From: Planctomycetes bacterium B3_Pla
GTDB taxonomy: Bacteria > Planctomycetota > Phycisphaerae > Sedimentisphaerales > Anaerobacaceae
NCBI GenBank assembly: GCA_005223045.1
Contig: NJBM01000006.1
Coordinates: 243,498 to 307,497, forward strand
Length of the DNA: 64,000 bases
Direction: 5' to 3'
Shown: positions 1-8,792 of the stretch, piece after piece
Position numbering within the stretch: position 1 is the stretch's first letter
Layout: the number at the start of each line of letters is the position of its first letter
The notes under the pieces: generated by a model
Told to the model about the DNA's origin: nothing
Seen by the model: the letters and a program-made list of their open reading frames with translations, nothing else
Database searches by the model: none
Made by a program: the position numbers and the translations under genes

Positions 1-1328
1 GCATTTGGATTATCCGCAAGCACCTGATCGACGATTGCCTCCAACTCGCCGGCATCACTTTTCTGGATCAGATTGAGTTCCTCGGCCAGAACTTCCGGAT
101 CCTTGCCGGTCTCGACCATTGCCTCAAATACAGACGCTGAGGAACTGGCGCTGATGGTATCGGCTTCGATCATCCCCGCCAGGCGTGCAACGCTCTGGGG
201 TGTGATCCCCAAATCCCTTACGCTGCATCCCTTTTCATTTGCCATTTTCAGGCCCGTTTGCGTAAGTATATTGCAAACCCGCTTCGGCTCGCCGCCTGCT
301 TTGACCGCTTCGTCGAAGAAATCCGCCGTCGAGCGATCTGCCGTCAGAACACCGGCGTCGTAGTCGCTTAGCTTGTGCTGCTCGACATAGCGCATCTGCC
401 TTTTGAGCGGCAGCTCACACAAACGCGACCGGATCTCGTCCAGCCACTCCTGCGTCAATTCCACCGGCACCAAATCAGGCTCAGGGAAGTATCTGTAATC
501 GTGGGCCTCCTCCTTTTCCCTTTGCAGGACAGTTACTTCGCGCTCATCGTCCCAGCCTCGTGTGGTCTTGCTGCCCACCTGCATTACTTTGCCGGTTTCG
601 AGGAATTCGTCGAGCTGCCTGTGCTCTTCGTAGTTCACGCTTCTTTCCAGCGCCCGGAAGCTGTTGAGGTTCTTGATTTCGACGATGGAGGTCCTGTATT
701 CCGTGCCGTCTTTGGTGATAGCCAGATTTATGTTGGGCTCGAAACGCATGTGCCCTTTCTGCATATCGGCTTCGGAGACGCCCAAGAATCTTACCATCCG
801 CTGCAATTCGACCGCGAGCGCCCGCACTTCCGCTCCGCTATTCATATCGGGCTCGGTGACAATCTCCAGCAGCGGCGTGCCGGTTCTGTTCAAATCCACC
901 TGCGAGAAATTGCCCGCCGTGTGGAGGTTCTTGCCGGCATCTTCTTCGAGGTGCGCTCGTATAATTCCGATCTTCTTGATCCGCCCCGATTCGAGAGGTA
1001 TTTCGATAAAACCTTTCTCGCCGAGCGGCAAATCGTACTGGCTTATCTGGTAATTCTTCGGCAGGTCGGGATAGTAGTAGCTCTTTCTGTCCCACTTGGT
1101 GAAGGTCGGTATCCGGCAGTCGAGGGCCATCGCCGTTAGCACGGAGTATTCGTACGCCCGCTTATTCATAACCGGCAAAACTCCGGGCATGCCCAGGCAC
1201 ACGGGACATACCCTGCTGTTAGGCTCGGCGCCGAACTCCACGGCACAACTGCAAAACATCTTGCTCTCAGTGCAAAGTTGCACGTGGATTTCCAAGCCCA
1301 CTATCACTTTGTGTTGCAGCTCACTCAT
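1..1328 (-). CDS. gatB: Aspartyl/glutamyl-tRNA amidotransferase subunit B, partial (C-terminus off the window)
   Basis: GatB binds and phosphorylates the misacylated tRNA (Glu-tRNAGln or Asp-tRNAAsn) so that ammonia from GatA can amidate it. The minus strand reads MSELQHKVIVGLEIHVQL from an ATG at 1328, followed by a CxC...CPVCLG cluster typical of the zinc-binding GatB core, then PDLPKNYQISQYDLP and EPNINLA segments. About 442 codons are visible; family members are about 475-490 residues, so only the end of the C-terminal YqeY-like tail is missing. The ATG overlaps the gatA stop by four bases (ATGA), so the two genes are translationally coupled. The long plus-strand open frames here are antisense shadows. 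Confidence 0.95.
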   Translation of the reverse strand, partial: MSELQHKVIVGLEIHVQLCTESKMFCSCAVEFGAEPNSRVCPVCLGMPGVLPVMNKRAYEYSVLTAMALDCRIPTFTKWDRKSYYYPDLPKNYQISQYDLPLGEKGFIEIPLESGRIKKIGIIRAHLEEDAGKNLHTAGNFSQVDLNRTGTPLLEIVTEPDMNSGAEVRALAVELQRMVRFLGVSEADMQKGHMRFEPNINLAITKDGTEYRTSIVEIKNLNSFRALERSVNYEEHRQLDEFLETGKVMQVGSKTTRGWDDEREVTVLQREKEEAHDYRYFPEPDLVPVELTQEWLDEIRSRLCELPLKRQMRYVEQHKLSDYDAGVLTADRSTADFFDEAVKAGGEPKRVCNILTQTGLKMANEKGCSVRDLGITPQSVARLAGMIEADTISASSSASVFEAMVETGKDPEVLAEELNLIQKSDAGELEAIVDQVLADNPN

Positions 1329-2791
1329 ACATCAATAGAAGGTTCTCTCTTGTACCAGTCGGTTTCCTTCTCGTACATCCGCGCTATTCGCAACAGTTTT
1401 TCCTCGCCGAACGTTGGGGCAAGTATCTGCAAGCCTATCGGCAGGTTCTCCTGGTCGAATCCGCAAGGGATGCTTATGCCCGGAATGCCGGCTAAGTTGG
1501 CGGCTATCGTATAAATATCCGACAGATACATCTGGAGCGGGTCGTTGACCTTTTCGCCGATCTTGAAAGCGGTTGTAGGCGCAACGGGCATCATAATGCA
1601 ATCGGATTTTTCAAAAGCGCCGGTGAAATCACCTCGTATCAGGTTCCTGACCTTAAGTGCCTTCAAATAATAAGCGTCATAATAGCCGCTCGACAGCGCA
1701 TAAGTTCCAAGCATTATCCGCCTCTTGACCTCCTGGCCGAACGCCTCGGCACGGGACTTCGAATAGACCTCGACATAATCCTTCGGAGTCTCCGTCCGAT
1801 GGCCGTAATGCACGCCGTCGTACCGGGCTAAGTTGCTCGACGCCTCTGCGGTGGCGATTACGTAATATGCGGCGATGGCATAATCCAGGTGAGGCATATC
1901 TACTTCGACGATTTCCGCGCCGAGTTCCTTATACACTTCTATCGCCTCGCTCAGGGCCTTTTGCACCTGCTCGTCGGCGCCGGCGGTGAACTGCGGCACG
2001 ATTGCGATTCGGAGGTTTTCCACGGACTCATCGAGCTTTTCAAGATAGTCACAGGCGGGTGCTATAGCTTTGTCAATGCTCGTGCTGTCGGCCGGGTCGT
2101 GACCGGCTATGACATTCATCATCAACGCCGTATCAGCAACTGTTCGGGTTATCGGCCCGATCTGGTCCAGGCTCGAGCCGTACGCGACAAGCCCGAACCG
2201 CGAAACTCTGCCGTACGTTGGCTTCAAGCCGACTACACCGCAGAAACTTGCGGGCTGACGGATTGAGCCTCCCGTGTCGGATCCAAGCGCGGCAAAGCAC
2301 AGTCGCCCTGCCACTGCCGCCGTTGCCCCCCCGCTGCTTCCGCCCGGCACGCGGGTGGTGTCCCATGGATTGACGGTTTTCTTCAGGCCCGAGTTCTCAG
2401 TGCTCGAGCCCATTGCGAACTCATCCATATTTGCTTTGCCGACTATGACCGCATCGGCGGCGAGCAGCTTTTCCACCACCGTGGCATTGTAGGGAGCGCG
2501 GAAATTCTCCAATATCTTCGAGCCGCAGGTGGTGGCCCCGAAGGTCGTGCACATGTTGTCTTTTATCGCAACCGGAACGCCTGCCAACTGCCCGACCGGC
2601 TCGCCGGCAGCTATGCGCCTGTCGACATCAGCCGCAGCTTCCAGCGCCCTGTCCCGGCAGGTGCTGATATAGGCGCCAATGGTCGGCTCAAGCTTCTGTA
2701 TCCGCTCGAAAACAGCTTCGGTTGCCTCGACGCTGCTTGCCTGACCGGCTGCAATCCTGTCACGCAGTTCCTTTGCACTGAGTTCGTCCAT
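1325..2791 (-). CDS. gatA: Aspartyl/glutamyl-tRNA amidotransferase subunit A
   Basis: GatA is the glutaminase/amidase subunit of GatCAB, releasing ammonia from glutamine for transamidation of tRNA-bound Glu or Asp. The 488-residue product has full family length and the amidase-signature triad is intact: Lys77 in AIKDNM, cis-Ser152 in PGGSSGG and the nucleophile Ser176 in SDTGGSIRQP. It lies 16 bases downstream of an esterase gene and overlaps gatB by ATGA. With gatC just upstream of the esterase, the whole complex is encoded in one transcript direction. The start at ATG 2791 gives the usual MDELSAKEL-type N-terminal helix. Confidence 0.97.
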   Translation of the reverse strand: MDELSAKELRDRIAAGQASSVEATEAVFERIQKLEPTIGAYISTCRDRALEAAADVDRRIAAGEPVGQLAGVPVAIKDNMCTTFGATTCGSKILENFRAPYNATVVEKLLAADAVIVGKANMDEFAMGSSTENSGLKKTVNPWDTTRVPGGSSGGATAAVAGRLCFAALGSDTGGSIRQPASFCGVVGLKPTYGRVSRFGLVAYGSSLDQIGPITRTVADTALMMNVIAGHDPADSTSIDKAIAPACDYLEKLDESVENLRIAIVPQFTAGADEQVQKALSEAIEVYKELGAEIVEVDMPHLDYAIAAYYVIATAEASSNLARYDGVHYGHRTETPKDYVEVYSKSRAEAFGQEVKRRIMLGTYALSSGYYDAYYLKALKVRNLIRGDFTGAFEKSDCIMMPVAPTTAFKIGEKVNDPLQMYLSDIYTIAANLAGIPGISIPCGFDQENLPIGLQILAPTFGEEKLLRIARMYEKETDWYKREPSIDV

Positions 2792-2807
2792 TGCGAAGAA
2801 TCACTCG

Positions 2808-3581
2808 CTATTTCGTCTCGCTACCCTTGCGATGTTTGAGAAACCAATCGTAGAGCTTTTGGTTATTGTATGTTTCTGTCCAGGAATCATGGCCCGCCTC
2901 GGGATAGACTGTCAATTTGGCGTTTCCGCCGAGGGCTTTGATCGCCTCGACCATGTCTTCGGATTCTCTCAGGGGAACGACTTTGTCTTTTGCCCCGTGA
3001 AAAGCCCAGATGGGAACATCTTTGAGTCCAAAAGCCATGATGCGCGTGCCGCCCCCACATATAGGCGCAGCAGCGGCGAATCGGTCGGGATGTTTTGAAG
3101 CCAAAGCCCAGGTGCCATACCCGCCCATGCTCAGGCCCGTTAAGTAAATCCTCTCTTTGTCAACCTTGTGCCGGGCCGCGATATCATCGAACAGGTTTAT
3201 CAATACATCGACCTTATCGTTCCACCAGACATTCTTCGGACACTGCGGAGAGAGCACAATAAAAGGAAAATCCTTTCGTTTTTCGACGATTTTGGACAGC
3301 CCGTGTTTCTTCACTAAATCGAGGTTACTGCCCCGCTCGCCGGCGCCGTGGAGAAATAGCATCAAAGGCCAGCTCTTGTCCTTTTTCCCATAATCCTTCG
3401 GCAGAAAAAGTAGATATTTGCAGCTAACAGTCTTGCTTATCTTTTTTTCAAACTCATGGGATTGTTGACCGCCAGGTTGAGCCGAATCACTTGCCATCAC
3501 GCTGTTCTCCATCTGTGAAAAGCCGATCAATGATAATACCACAAGGATGGCATAAAACAGATAAGCAGCTTTCATTTTCAA
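2808..3581 (-). CDS. Secreted alpha/beta-hydrolase (dienelactone hydrolase / phospholipase-carboxylesterase type)
   Basis: A 257-residue serine hydrolase. Residues 1-30 form a signal peptide (hydrophobic AYLFYAILVVLSLIGF), so it is probably exported. The alpha/beta-hydrolase landmarks are readable: oxyanion HGAGERG at 78-84, nucleophile elbow GLSMGG with Ser151, Asp199 in HGAKDKVVP and His231 in EAGHDSW. This pattern matches the esterase/PHB-depolymerase-like predicted peptidases common in polysaccharide-degrading bacteria; the substrate is unknown, with ester-linked decorations of polymers plausible. It is inserted between gatC (22-base gap) and gatA (16-base gap), all on the same strand, which is unusual because an exported esterase has no obvious link to tRNA amidation. 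Confidence 0.85.
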   Translation of the reverse strand: MKMKAAYLFYAILVVLSLIGFSQMENSVMASDSAQPGGQQSHEFEKKISKTVSCKYLLFLPKDYGKKDKSWPLMLFLHGAGERGSNLDLVKKHGLSKIVEKRKDFPFIVLSPQCPKNVWWNDKVDVLINLFDDIAARHKVDKERIYLTGLSMGGYGTWALASKHPDRFAAAAPICGGGTRIMAFGLKDVPIWAFHGAKDKVVPLRESEDMVEAIKALGGNAKLTVYPEAGHDSWTETYNNQKLYDWFLKHRKGSETK

Positions 3582-3603
3582 ATACCTCCATTTTTAGCAA
3601 CTC

Positions 3604-3912
3604 TCATGCTCCGGAACTGTCATCGAGTATTTTCGGCACCTTGAAGAAATTCCCATCTCGCTGCGGCGCATTTGCCAGCGCCTTTTCAGTTCCGAGCGAT
3701 TCTTTAACACGGTCCTGGCGAAAAACGTTGCTGATCGGCAGGCAGTGCGCCATAGGTTCGACGCCGTCGGTATCCAACTCGTTCATTTTCTCGACGTAGT
3801 CAAGGATGGCGCTCAACTGGCCCGTGAATTCCTCCACCTCCGCCTCGGTCAGATCAAGCCGGGACAGCTTGGCGACTTTCCTTACTTGTGCCTCGTCGAT
3901 CTTCTTTGCCAC
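3604..3912 (-). CDS. gatC: Aspartyl/glutamyl-tRNA amidotransferase subunit C
   Basis: GatC is the small scaffold that wraps around GatA and holds the GatCAB complex together. The 102-residue product shows the family pattern: an N-terminal helix with VRKVAKLSRLDLTEAE, then LSAILDYVEKMNELDTDGVEP, then the PMAHCLP...FRQD..KESL segment. Translation starts at GTG 3912 (reading MAKKIDE); no better in-frame ATG is available. It is the first gene of the esterase-gatA-gatB run and is separated from rpmB upstream by a strong hairpin terminator. Confidence 0.93.
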   Translation of the reverse strand: MAKKIDEAQVRKVAKLSRLDLTEAEVEEFTGQLSAILDYVEKMNELDTDGVEPMAHCLPISNVFRQDRVKESLGTEKALANAPQRDGNFFKVPKILDDSSGA

Positions 3913-3936
3913 TGTACTTTCGCCCGCCTAAATGAA

Positions 3937-3961
3937 AAGCGGGGCAGAACCCGCCCCGCTT
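3937..3961 (-). terminator. Intrinsic terminator of rpmB
   Basis: The minus strand carries a 9-bp perfect stem (AAGCGGGGC / GCCCCGCTT) with a 7-base loop, followed by TTTTCATTT. It sits between the rpmB stop and the gatC start and should end the rpmB message. Confidence 0.85.
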
Positions 3962-3992
3962 CTTAAGAATACCATGCCAAAAAACTGTTTTG

Positions 3993-4259
3993 TCAACCGG
4001 TTGCCTTCTCGGCGGGTTTATAATCCCGTTTAGGCGGCTTTTGAACCAGCCCCATCCGTATGGCCTTGGCTGAAACCCGGATCCTGCAAACCTTGCCGTC
4101 AACGACGGCACGGACTTTCTGTATGTTCGGCTTAAACTTCCTTTTGGTAATGCCGGTAACTTTCTTGCCGACACCGCCAAGGTATTTGGCCTTACCGCGC
4201 CGGGCTATACTCCTGCCGGCCACCGTTCGCTTACCTGTAAAGTAACATACTCTCGACAT
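3993..4259 (-). CDS. rpmB: 50S ribosomal protein L28
   Basis: An 88-residue bL28: MSRVCYFTGKRTVAGRSIAR at the start, then basic KRKFKPNIQKVR and the C-terminal VSAKAIRMGL helix. Only one of the N-terminal cysteines of the zinc-binding form is kept (CYFTGKR instead of CxxCGK), so this is closer to the zinc-free form. I chose ATG 4259 because it gives the canonical MSRVC start and is preceded by AGGAG at good spacing; an in-frame TTG one codon upstream is less likely. It has its own promoter and terminator, so it is monocistronic. Confidence 0.95.
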   Translation of the reverse strand: MSRVCYFTGKRTVAGRSIARRGKAKYLGGVGKKVTGITKRKFKPNIQKVRAVVDGKVCRIRVSAKAIRMGLVQKPPKRDYKPAEKATG

Positions 4260-4317
4260 CAAATACGCTCCTAATCTATTTATCGTAGGCTGGGGTTTTA
4301 CCCCACCAAAACCACCA

Positions 4318-4345
4318 AATATATGATTTCGCAGGAAAATTGCAA
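4318..4345 (-). promoter_or_regulatory. Probable sigma-70-type promoter of rpmB
   Basis: On the minus strand, TTGCAA (4345-4340) and TATATT (4323-4318) are 16 bases apart, about 60 bases upstream of the rpmB ATG. The leader also holds a small GGGG-TTTTA-CCCC hairpin at 4292-4304. The rest of 4260-4420 shows no gene. Confidence 0.45.
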
Positions 4346-4420
4346 GGCCAAACCGGAATTTTTAACACAAAAAACTACTGAAGGACTCAATTGCGAGGAT
4401 CGGTGCCGCTGAATGGCCGG

Positions 4421-5161
4421 CTAAACATTATGGGCTGACCGCTGAACTTGCGTCGTCTTGTTCAGGTACGCGACCTCAGTCTTGGTTAGCGGCCTGAATT
4501 TGCCTACGCCGAGGCCCCGGGCATCGAGCTTGCCGATTCGCGTCCTTTTGAGTGATTTGACGGGCAGGCCGACTTTTGCCAGCATCCTGCGGACCTGGCG
4601 GTTAAGGCCCTGGCGAATTGTAACTTCAATCAAAGATTCCTTGTGTCCGCGTTTCAGGATCTTTGCCGAGGCCCTGCCGGTCTTGCCCTCGGCTAACCAT
4701 ATCCCCTTTTTGAGCTTTTCAATCTGCTCGCCTGTGATTTGGCCCTTTATCCCGACAACATAAGTCTTAGCCAGGCCGTATCTTGGATGTGTCAGCTTGT
4801 TCGCCAATTCACTATCGTTGCTGAGAATGATGATTCCCGTAGTGCCGACATCAAGCCTGCCGACGCAAAAGATTCGCTCGGATGTGTGGATAAGATCTAT
4901 CGCCTTTTTTCTGCCCTGGGGGTCGCGGTTTGTGCAAATCACCCCTTTCGGCTTGTTCAAGAGAAAGTACACCTTCCGTGCAGCTTGAATCCTCTTGCCG
5001 TGTACGGTTATTACGTCCTTTTCCGGGTCAACAAAAGCCGGCAACTCATCCACTACCTTACGGTTGACCCGCACCACCCCGGCAACTATCAACTCCTCGC
5101 ATTTTCTGCGCGAGTCAATACCGGCCGCAGCCAAAACTTTCTGCAATCTTAGTTCAGCCAT
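4421..5161 (-). CDS. Pseudouridine synthase, RsuA/RluB/RluE/RluF family
   Basis: A 246-residue enzyme that isomerises uridine in ribosomal RNA. An N-terminal S4 RNA-binding domain (LQKVLAAAGIDSRRKCEELI, residues 6-25) is followed by the catalytic domain with LLNKPKGVICT and the motif GRLDVGTTG, where Asp104 is the catalytic aspartate. The order S4-then-synthase and the lack of a long C-terminal tail fit RluB/RsuA; which rRNA position is modified (23S U2605-like or 16S U516-like) cannot be read from sequence. It starts 10 bases after the downstream end of the LRR gene on the same strand, so the two may share a transcript. Confidence 0.92.
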   Translation of the reverse strand: MAELRLQKVLAAAGIDSRRKCEELIVAGVVRVNRKVVDELPAFVDPEKDVITVHGKRIQAARKVYFLLNKPKGVICTNRDPQGRKKAIDLIHTSERIFCVGRLDVGTTGIIILSNDSELANKLTHPRYGLAKTYVVGIKGQITGEQIEKLKKGIWLAEGKTGRASAKILKRGHKESLIEVTIRQGLNRQVRRMLAKVGLPVKSLKRTRIGKLDARGLGVGKFRPLTKTEVAYLNKTTQVQRSAHNV

Positions 5162-5171
5162 AATGAGTTAC

Positions 5172-6893
5172 CTATCGCTCAGTGCCTTCAAAATAATACT
5201 CGAGAAGCTTAGCAAAATCATCCTCATCCACACTTCCCGATTGATTCAAATCTGTGTAACCACACCAATCATTCTGCTCGCCGCATCCGGTCTTCCCAAA
5301 GTTATTGGTGAACTCAATTAAATTCGGAAGCTCAGCACCCCAATCATCTATAAGCGGATTGGGGTTTGGATCATAACCCAAACTCAAACTGGTTAGCTCG
5401 GGACGAGAATATCTAATCAATGGTAAATAGATATAGTAGGCCGCTGAGTTCAATGGGTTTTTTAGCAGGCCCAAGTACTTCAGATTTGTCAGTCCTGATA
5501 GTCCAGAGATGTCGCTGATATAATTGTTGCGTAAGTCCAGCGTTTCCAGATTCGTCAGTCTTGAGAGCATAGAGACGTCACTAGTCTGATTGTAGTTCAA
5601 AGACAAGGCCCTAAGTTTATTCAGGCCTGAAAGTGCAGAGACCTCGCCGATTTGATTATAGCTTAAATACAGCCGAGTCAGATTCGTTAATCCTGAGAGC
5701 GCAGAGATGTTGCCGATGTGATTTCGGCTCAAATTTAGCATCGTCAGATTTGGCATTCCTTTGAGGACAGGGATGTCACTGATGGTGTTACTGCCAATGT
5801 GTAGATCCGTCAGATTTGCCAGGCCTGGTAATGCAGAGATGTCGCTGATAGTGTTGCCGCTGAGGTGTAGATTAGCAAGATTTGGCAGGTCTGATAATGC
5901 AGAGATGTCACTGATTTGATTGCTAGAGAGCCAAAGAACCTTCAGATTTCTTAAATTTGAGAGCGCAGAAATGTCACTGAACTGATTGCCAAATAAAAAC
6001 AACCTTGTCAGATTCGTCAATTCAGAGAGTTTAGAGATATCGCTGATCTGATTACTGTTAAAATCCAACTCCGTCAAATTCGTCAGGCCTGAAAGTGCAG
6101 AAATGTCGCTGATAAGATTGTCAGAGAGCCGCAGTTCATTCAGATTTGCAAGATTTGATAGCGCAGAAATATCGCCAATTAGATTATCACTCAGACCCAA
6201 CCTCAATAGATTCGTTAAACTCGAGAGTTCAGAAATGTCGCTAATTTGGTTAGAATTCAACTTCAGCCACGTCAAATTCGTCAGACCTGAAATCGGGGAA
6301 ATGTCACTGATTTGATTTTTGTACAGAAATAGACATGTCAGATTTGTCAGTCCTGAAATCGGGGAAATGTCACTTATTTGATTATCGTACAGAATCAAGC
6401 TTTTCAGATTTTTCAATTCAGAAAGTACAGAGATGTCCCTTATCTGATTCAACCTCAAATTTAGCGATACAAGATTCGTCATTTCTCTAACCGCATAAAT
6501 GTTGCTGATCCGATTACCACTCAAATCCAAATATTCCAGATTTGTCAGACCTTTCAGGGCAGAGATATCGCTGATCTGTTCGCCGTGCAGCCGTAGGGTC
6601 TTGAGGTTAATCAAATTTGAGAGCGGAGAGATATCGCTGATCTGGTTAATTGTCAGGTTCAATGTTGTTAGATTCGTGGCATACTTGAGACCTGTCAGGT
6701 CAACAATGCCACTGCTGCACGCATCAAGATGGATTAGGTCAAGCATGTCGGCCGGAGTAGGCCAAGAGATGCTGAGTTTTTTCTCTACAGCGGCCTGCAA
6801 GTTGGGATCGGCAAAATAGACCGGCTCCTCCGACAACGCCAAATCGGGCATTGCCATCATTAAAACCACGATTAAAGATCTTATTCTTCTCAT
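5172..6893 (-). CDS. Secreted leucine-rich-repeat protein with C-terminal calcium (dockerin-like) loop
   Basis: A 573-residue exported protein. ATG 6893 is preferred over an upstream in-frame start at 6944 because it is preceded by AAGGCGG and begins directly with a signal peptide (MRRIRSLIVVLMMAMPDLALS). The body is about 19 tandem 22-residue LRRs of the internalin/SDS22 type, consensus L-x-x-L-x-L-x-x-N-Q-I-S-D-I-S-x-L-x-x-L-x-N. A capping segment follows, then DLNQSGSVDEDDF, a single EF-hand/dockerin-like calcium loop. Such solenoids bind proteins or glycans at the cell surface; the ligand is unknown. The 66-base DNA periodicity comes from the coding repeats. It follows the UbiA-like gene on the same strand with a 78-base gap. 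Confidence 0.88.
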   Translation of the reverse strand: MRRIRSLIVVLMMAMPDLALSEEPVYFADPNLQAAVEKKLSISWPTPADMLDLIHLDACSSGIVDLTGLKYATNLTTLNLTINQISDISPLSNLINLKTLRLHGEQISDISALKGLTNLEYLDLSGNRISNIYAVREMTNLVSLNLRLNQIRDISVLSELKNLKSLILYDNQISDISPISGLTNLTCLFLYKNQISDISPISGLTNLTWLKLNSNQISDISELSSLTNLLRLGLSDNLIGDISALSNLANLNELRLSDNLISDISALSGLTNLTELDFNSNQISDISKLSELTNLTRLFLFGNQFSDISALSNLRNLKVLWLSSNQISDISALSDLPNLANLHLSGNTISDISALPGLANLTDLHIGSNTISDIPVLKGMPNLTMLNLSRNHIGNISALSGLTNLTRLYLSYNQIGEVSALSGLNKLRALSLNYNQTSDVSMLSRLTNLETLDLRNNYISDISGLSGLTNLKYLGLLKNPLNSAAYYIYLPLIRYSRPELTSLSLGYDPNPNPLIDDWGAELPNLIEFTNNFGKTGCGEQNDWCGYTDLNQSGSVDEDDFAKLLEYYFEGTER

Positions 6894-6971
6894 TTTTCCG
6901 CCTTCATTTCCATACAATAGCGGCAAACACGCTTCACGATTCACAAGATACGGGCTACGAATTTAATAAGT

Positions 6972-7862
6972 TTAAGTACCGCCAAAGCTGATACCGAGCT
7001 TGTCGGCGTAGATAATTGCGATACACGATAAGACCCAGAGCACAAAGCCGATCTGGAACGGCAAATCAGCGAGGATAAGCTGCACCGGGCCTGAGAATTT
7101 GCCCTTCTGTATCAGCGCACTTAGCCGGAAGACACAGTACAGGACTAACGGTGTCGTATAGACCAGGTTGACCGTGCCGAACCGGGCCACCGTCCGCTCG
7201 TCCATCGCATAGAGCAGAAAACACACAATCGCCAGGCCGCTGGTTACATCCACCATGTGGGCCAGCAGTTCCGGGCTATAACCTGCCAATGTTTGTCGAA
7301 ATGACTCGCTGTCTTCACCGAGCATTGCTATTTCGCTGCGGCGCTTGCTGAATGCCAGGAACAAACACAAGGCAAACGTACATATAATCAGCCAGGGCGA
7401 GATAAATACTCCGACCACGACAGCGCCGGCAATAGCCCGCAGGCAAAAGCCGATTGATATCACTACGCAGTCCAGAATCATCATTCTCTTGAGCCCAAGC
7501 GAATACAGGATCATCAGCACAATATATGTTAGGATAACAATTCCGAAATACCGGGCGAGCACGAAACTTCCGATGATTGCCGGCACGGCACACCCAATCG
7601 ACATAACCGTTGCCGTACTAACGCTTATGGCGCCCGCCGCGATGGGTCTCTTGCACTTTTCCGGATGAGCACTGTCGGTCTTGCGGTCAATGATATCGTT
7701 GAAGATATATACGGCGGAAGCAGCCAATGAAAAGCAGAAGAAGCCGCCAATCGCCCGGCCCAGGGCCGAAGGGACTGCGAGCTTTTGCCCAAACACCAGA
7801 GCCGCGAACAAGAATATGTTCTTGATCCAGTGCCTGGGACGCATTATCTGCAGCAGTTTCAT
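6972..7862 (-). CDS. UbiA-family prenyltransferase, decaprenyl-phosphate phosphoribosyltransferase-like
   Basis: A 296-residue polytopic membrane protein with about nine hydrophobic spans. The N-terminus MRPRHWIKNIFLFAALVFGQ is characteristic of the UbiA branch that includes mycobacterial Rv3806c, which transfers phosphoribose from PRPP to a polyprenyl phosphate. The first Asp-rich motif, NDIIDRKTD (Asn55, Asp56, Asp59, Asp63), followed by HPEKCKRPIAAG, supports UbiA membership. If the Rv3806c-type assignment is right, the product feeds ribose/arabinose-containing envelope glycans. The neighbouring divergent HAD phosphatase could dephosphorylate such a product, as Rv3807c is thought to do, but that is inference. 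Substrate confidence is moderate; family confidence is high. Confidence 0.82.
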   Translation of the reverse strand: MKLLQIMRPRHWIKNIFLFAALVFGQKLAVPSALGRAIGGFFCFSLAASAVYIFNDIIDRKTDSAHPEKCKRPIAAGAISVSTATVMSIGCAVPAIIGSFVLARYFGIVILTYIVLMILYSLGLKRMMILDCVVISIGFCLRAIAGAVVVGVFISPWLIICTFALCLFLAFSKRRSEIAMLGEDSESFRQTLAGYSPELLAHMVDVTSGLAIVCFLLYAMDERTVARFGTVNLVYTTPLVLYCVFRLSALIQKGKFSGPVQLILADLPFQIGFVLWVLSCIAIIYADKLGISFGGT

Positions 7863-8015
7863 GCGCGTGCCTTTCTTTTTCTACTCATCGGTTTCCATTG
7901 AAAATATCGACATTCAGGGCAATAATACGTAAGATTATATCTCAACGGGCATGTTGTGCATAGCGTATCGTGGATATTCTGCACAGCGCCAGCAGTGAAA
8001 CGCGAGGCTCGAATC

Positions 8016-8699
8016 GTGATAACGACAGTCATTTTTGATCTGGACGACACGCTTTACGATGAGATTGACTACTGTAAAAGCGGCTTCGCAGCCGTGGCTG
8101 AGTTTCTCGCTGAACTGACCGGGACACCTTCCGCCGGGCAGATTTTCACTGCTCTGTGGAGCGAGTTTACCGCCGGCAATCACACAAGAACCTTCAACGC
8201 AGCTCTGGAGGAGCTTGAAATGCGCTACGACGATAAGCTTGTTCGGGAGCTGGTTGATGTTTATCGCAATCATGTTCCGAAAATAACGCTGCCTGAGGAT
8301 AGCCGGGAGGTTCTTGGTGAGTTGAGAACAAAATATACGCTGGCTCTGCTGACAGATGGTTTCCTGCCGGCCCAGCAACTGAAAGTGCGGGCGCTGGGAA
8401 TCGGAGATTGTTTTAAGAGCATAGTTTATACCGAACAACTCGGTAGAGAGTTCTGGAAGCCGTCGCCGGCCGGATTTGAGAGGATTATGCAGAGTCTTGG
8501 CGAACAGCCTCAGAACATGGTTTACGTGGCCGACAATGAAGAAAAGGATTTCATCGCACCGAACAAATTGGGCTTTTTGACCATTCAACTGATCCGCCCG
8601 GCCGGCGTACACAAATCGATCTCTCGGCAGTCGGGCGCTGCGGCACGACTTGTAGCACACCAAATCAGGCAATTACCTGCCATTTTAGAGCAGATTTGA
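8016..8699 (+). CDS. HAD-superfamily hydrolase
   Basis: A 227-residue phosphatase-like protein. Motif I, FDLDDTLYDE (nucleophile Asp8, acid Asp10), is close to the start; motif II is LLTDG, motif III the Lys of FWKPSP, and motif IV VADNEEKDF. The helical insertion between motif I and II marks a subfamily-I (PGP/haloacid dehalogenase-like) cap. I chose GTG 8016 because it has a GAGG ribosome-binding site nine bases upstream and places motif I at the usual distance from the N-terminus; an ATG at 7956 would add 20 residues unlike the family. Substrate unknown. It is divergent from the UbiA-like gene. Confidence 0.82.
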   Translation: MITTVIFDLDDTLYDEIDYCKSGFAAVAEFLAELTGTPSAGQIFTALWSEFTAGNHTRTFNAALEELEMRYDDKLVRELVDVYRNHVPKITLPEDSREVLGELRTKYTLALLTDGFLPAQQLKVRALGIGDCFKSIVYTEQLGREFWKPSPAGFERIMQSLGEQPQNMVYVADNEEKDFIAPNKLGFLTIQLIRPAGVHKSISRQSGAAARLVAHQIRQLPAILEQI

Positions 8700-8792
8700 G
8701 ACTTTCCACAGGGCGCCGAGCGCTGGAGCTATCTTGGCGACTGCCTCGACAGCCGTTCTGCCGCAAAAACGCTTATCCATCGACTTTTTTTG

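Noticed and set aside
375..1139. 254-codon open frame on the plus strand
   Set aside because: Antisense to conserved gatB; the minus strand carries a clear family pattern.
5440..6720. Regular 66-base periodicity resembling a CRISPR or tandem array
   Set aside because: The period equals 22 codons of the LRR repeats; sequence is coding throughout with no constant repeat-spacer structure.
7935..8672. 245-codon frame antisense to the HAD phosphatase
   Set aside because: No family features and opposite to a motif-bearing gene.
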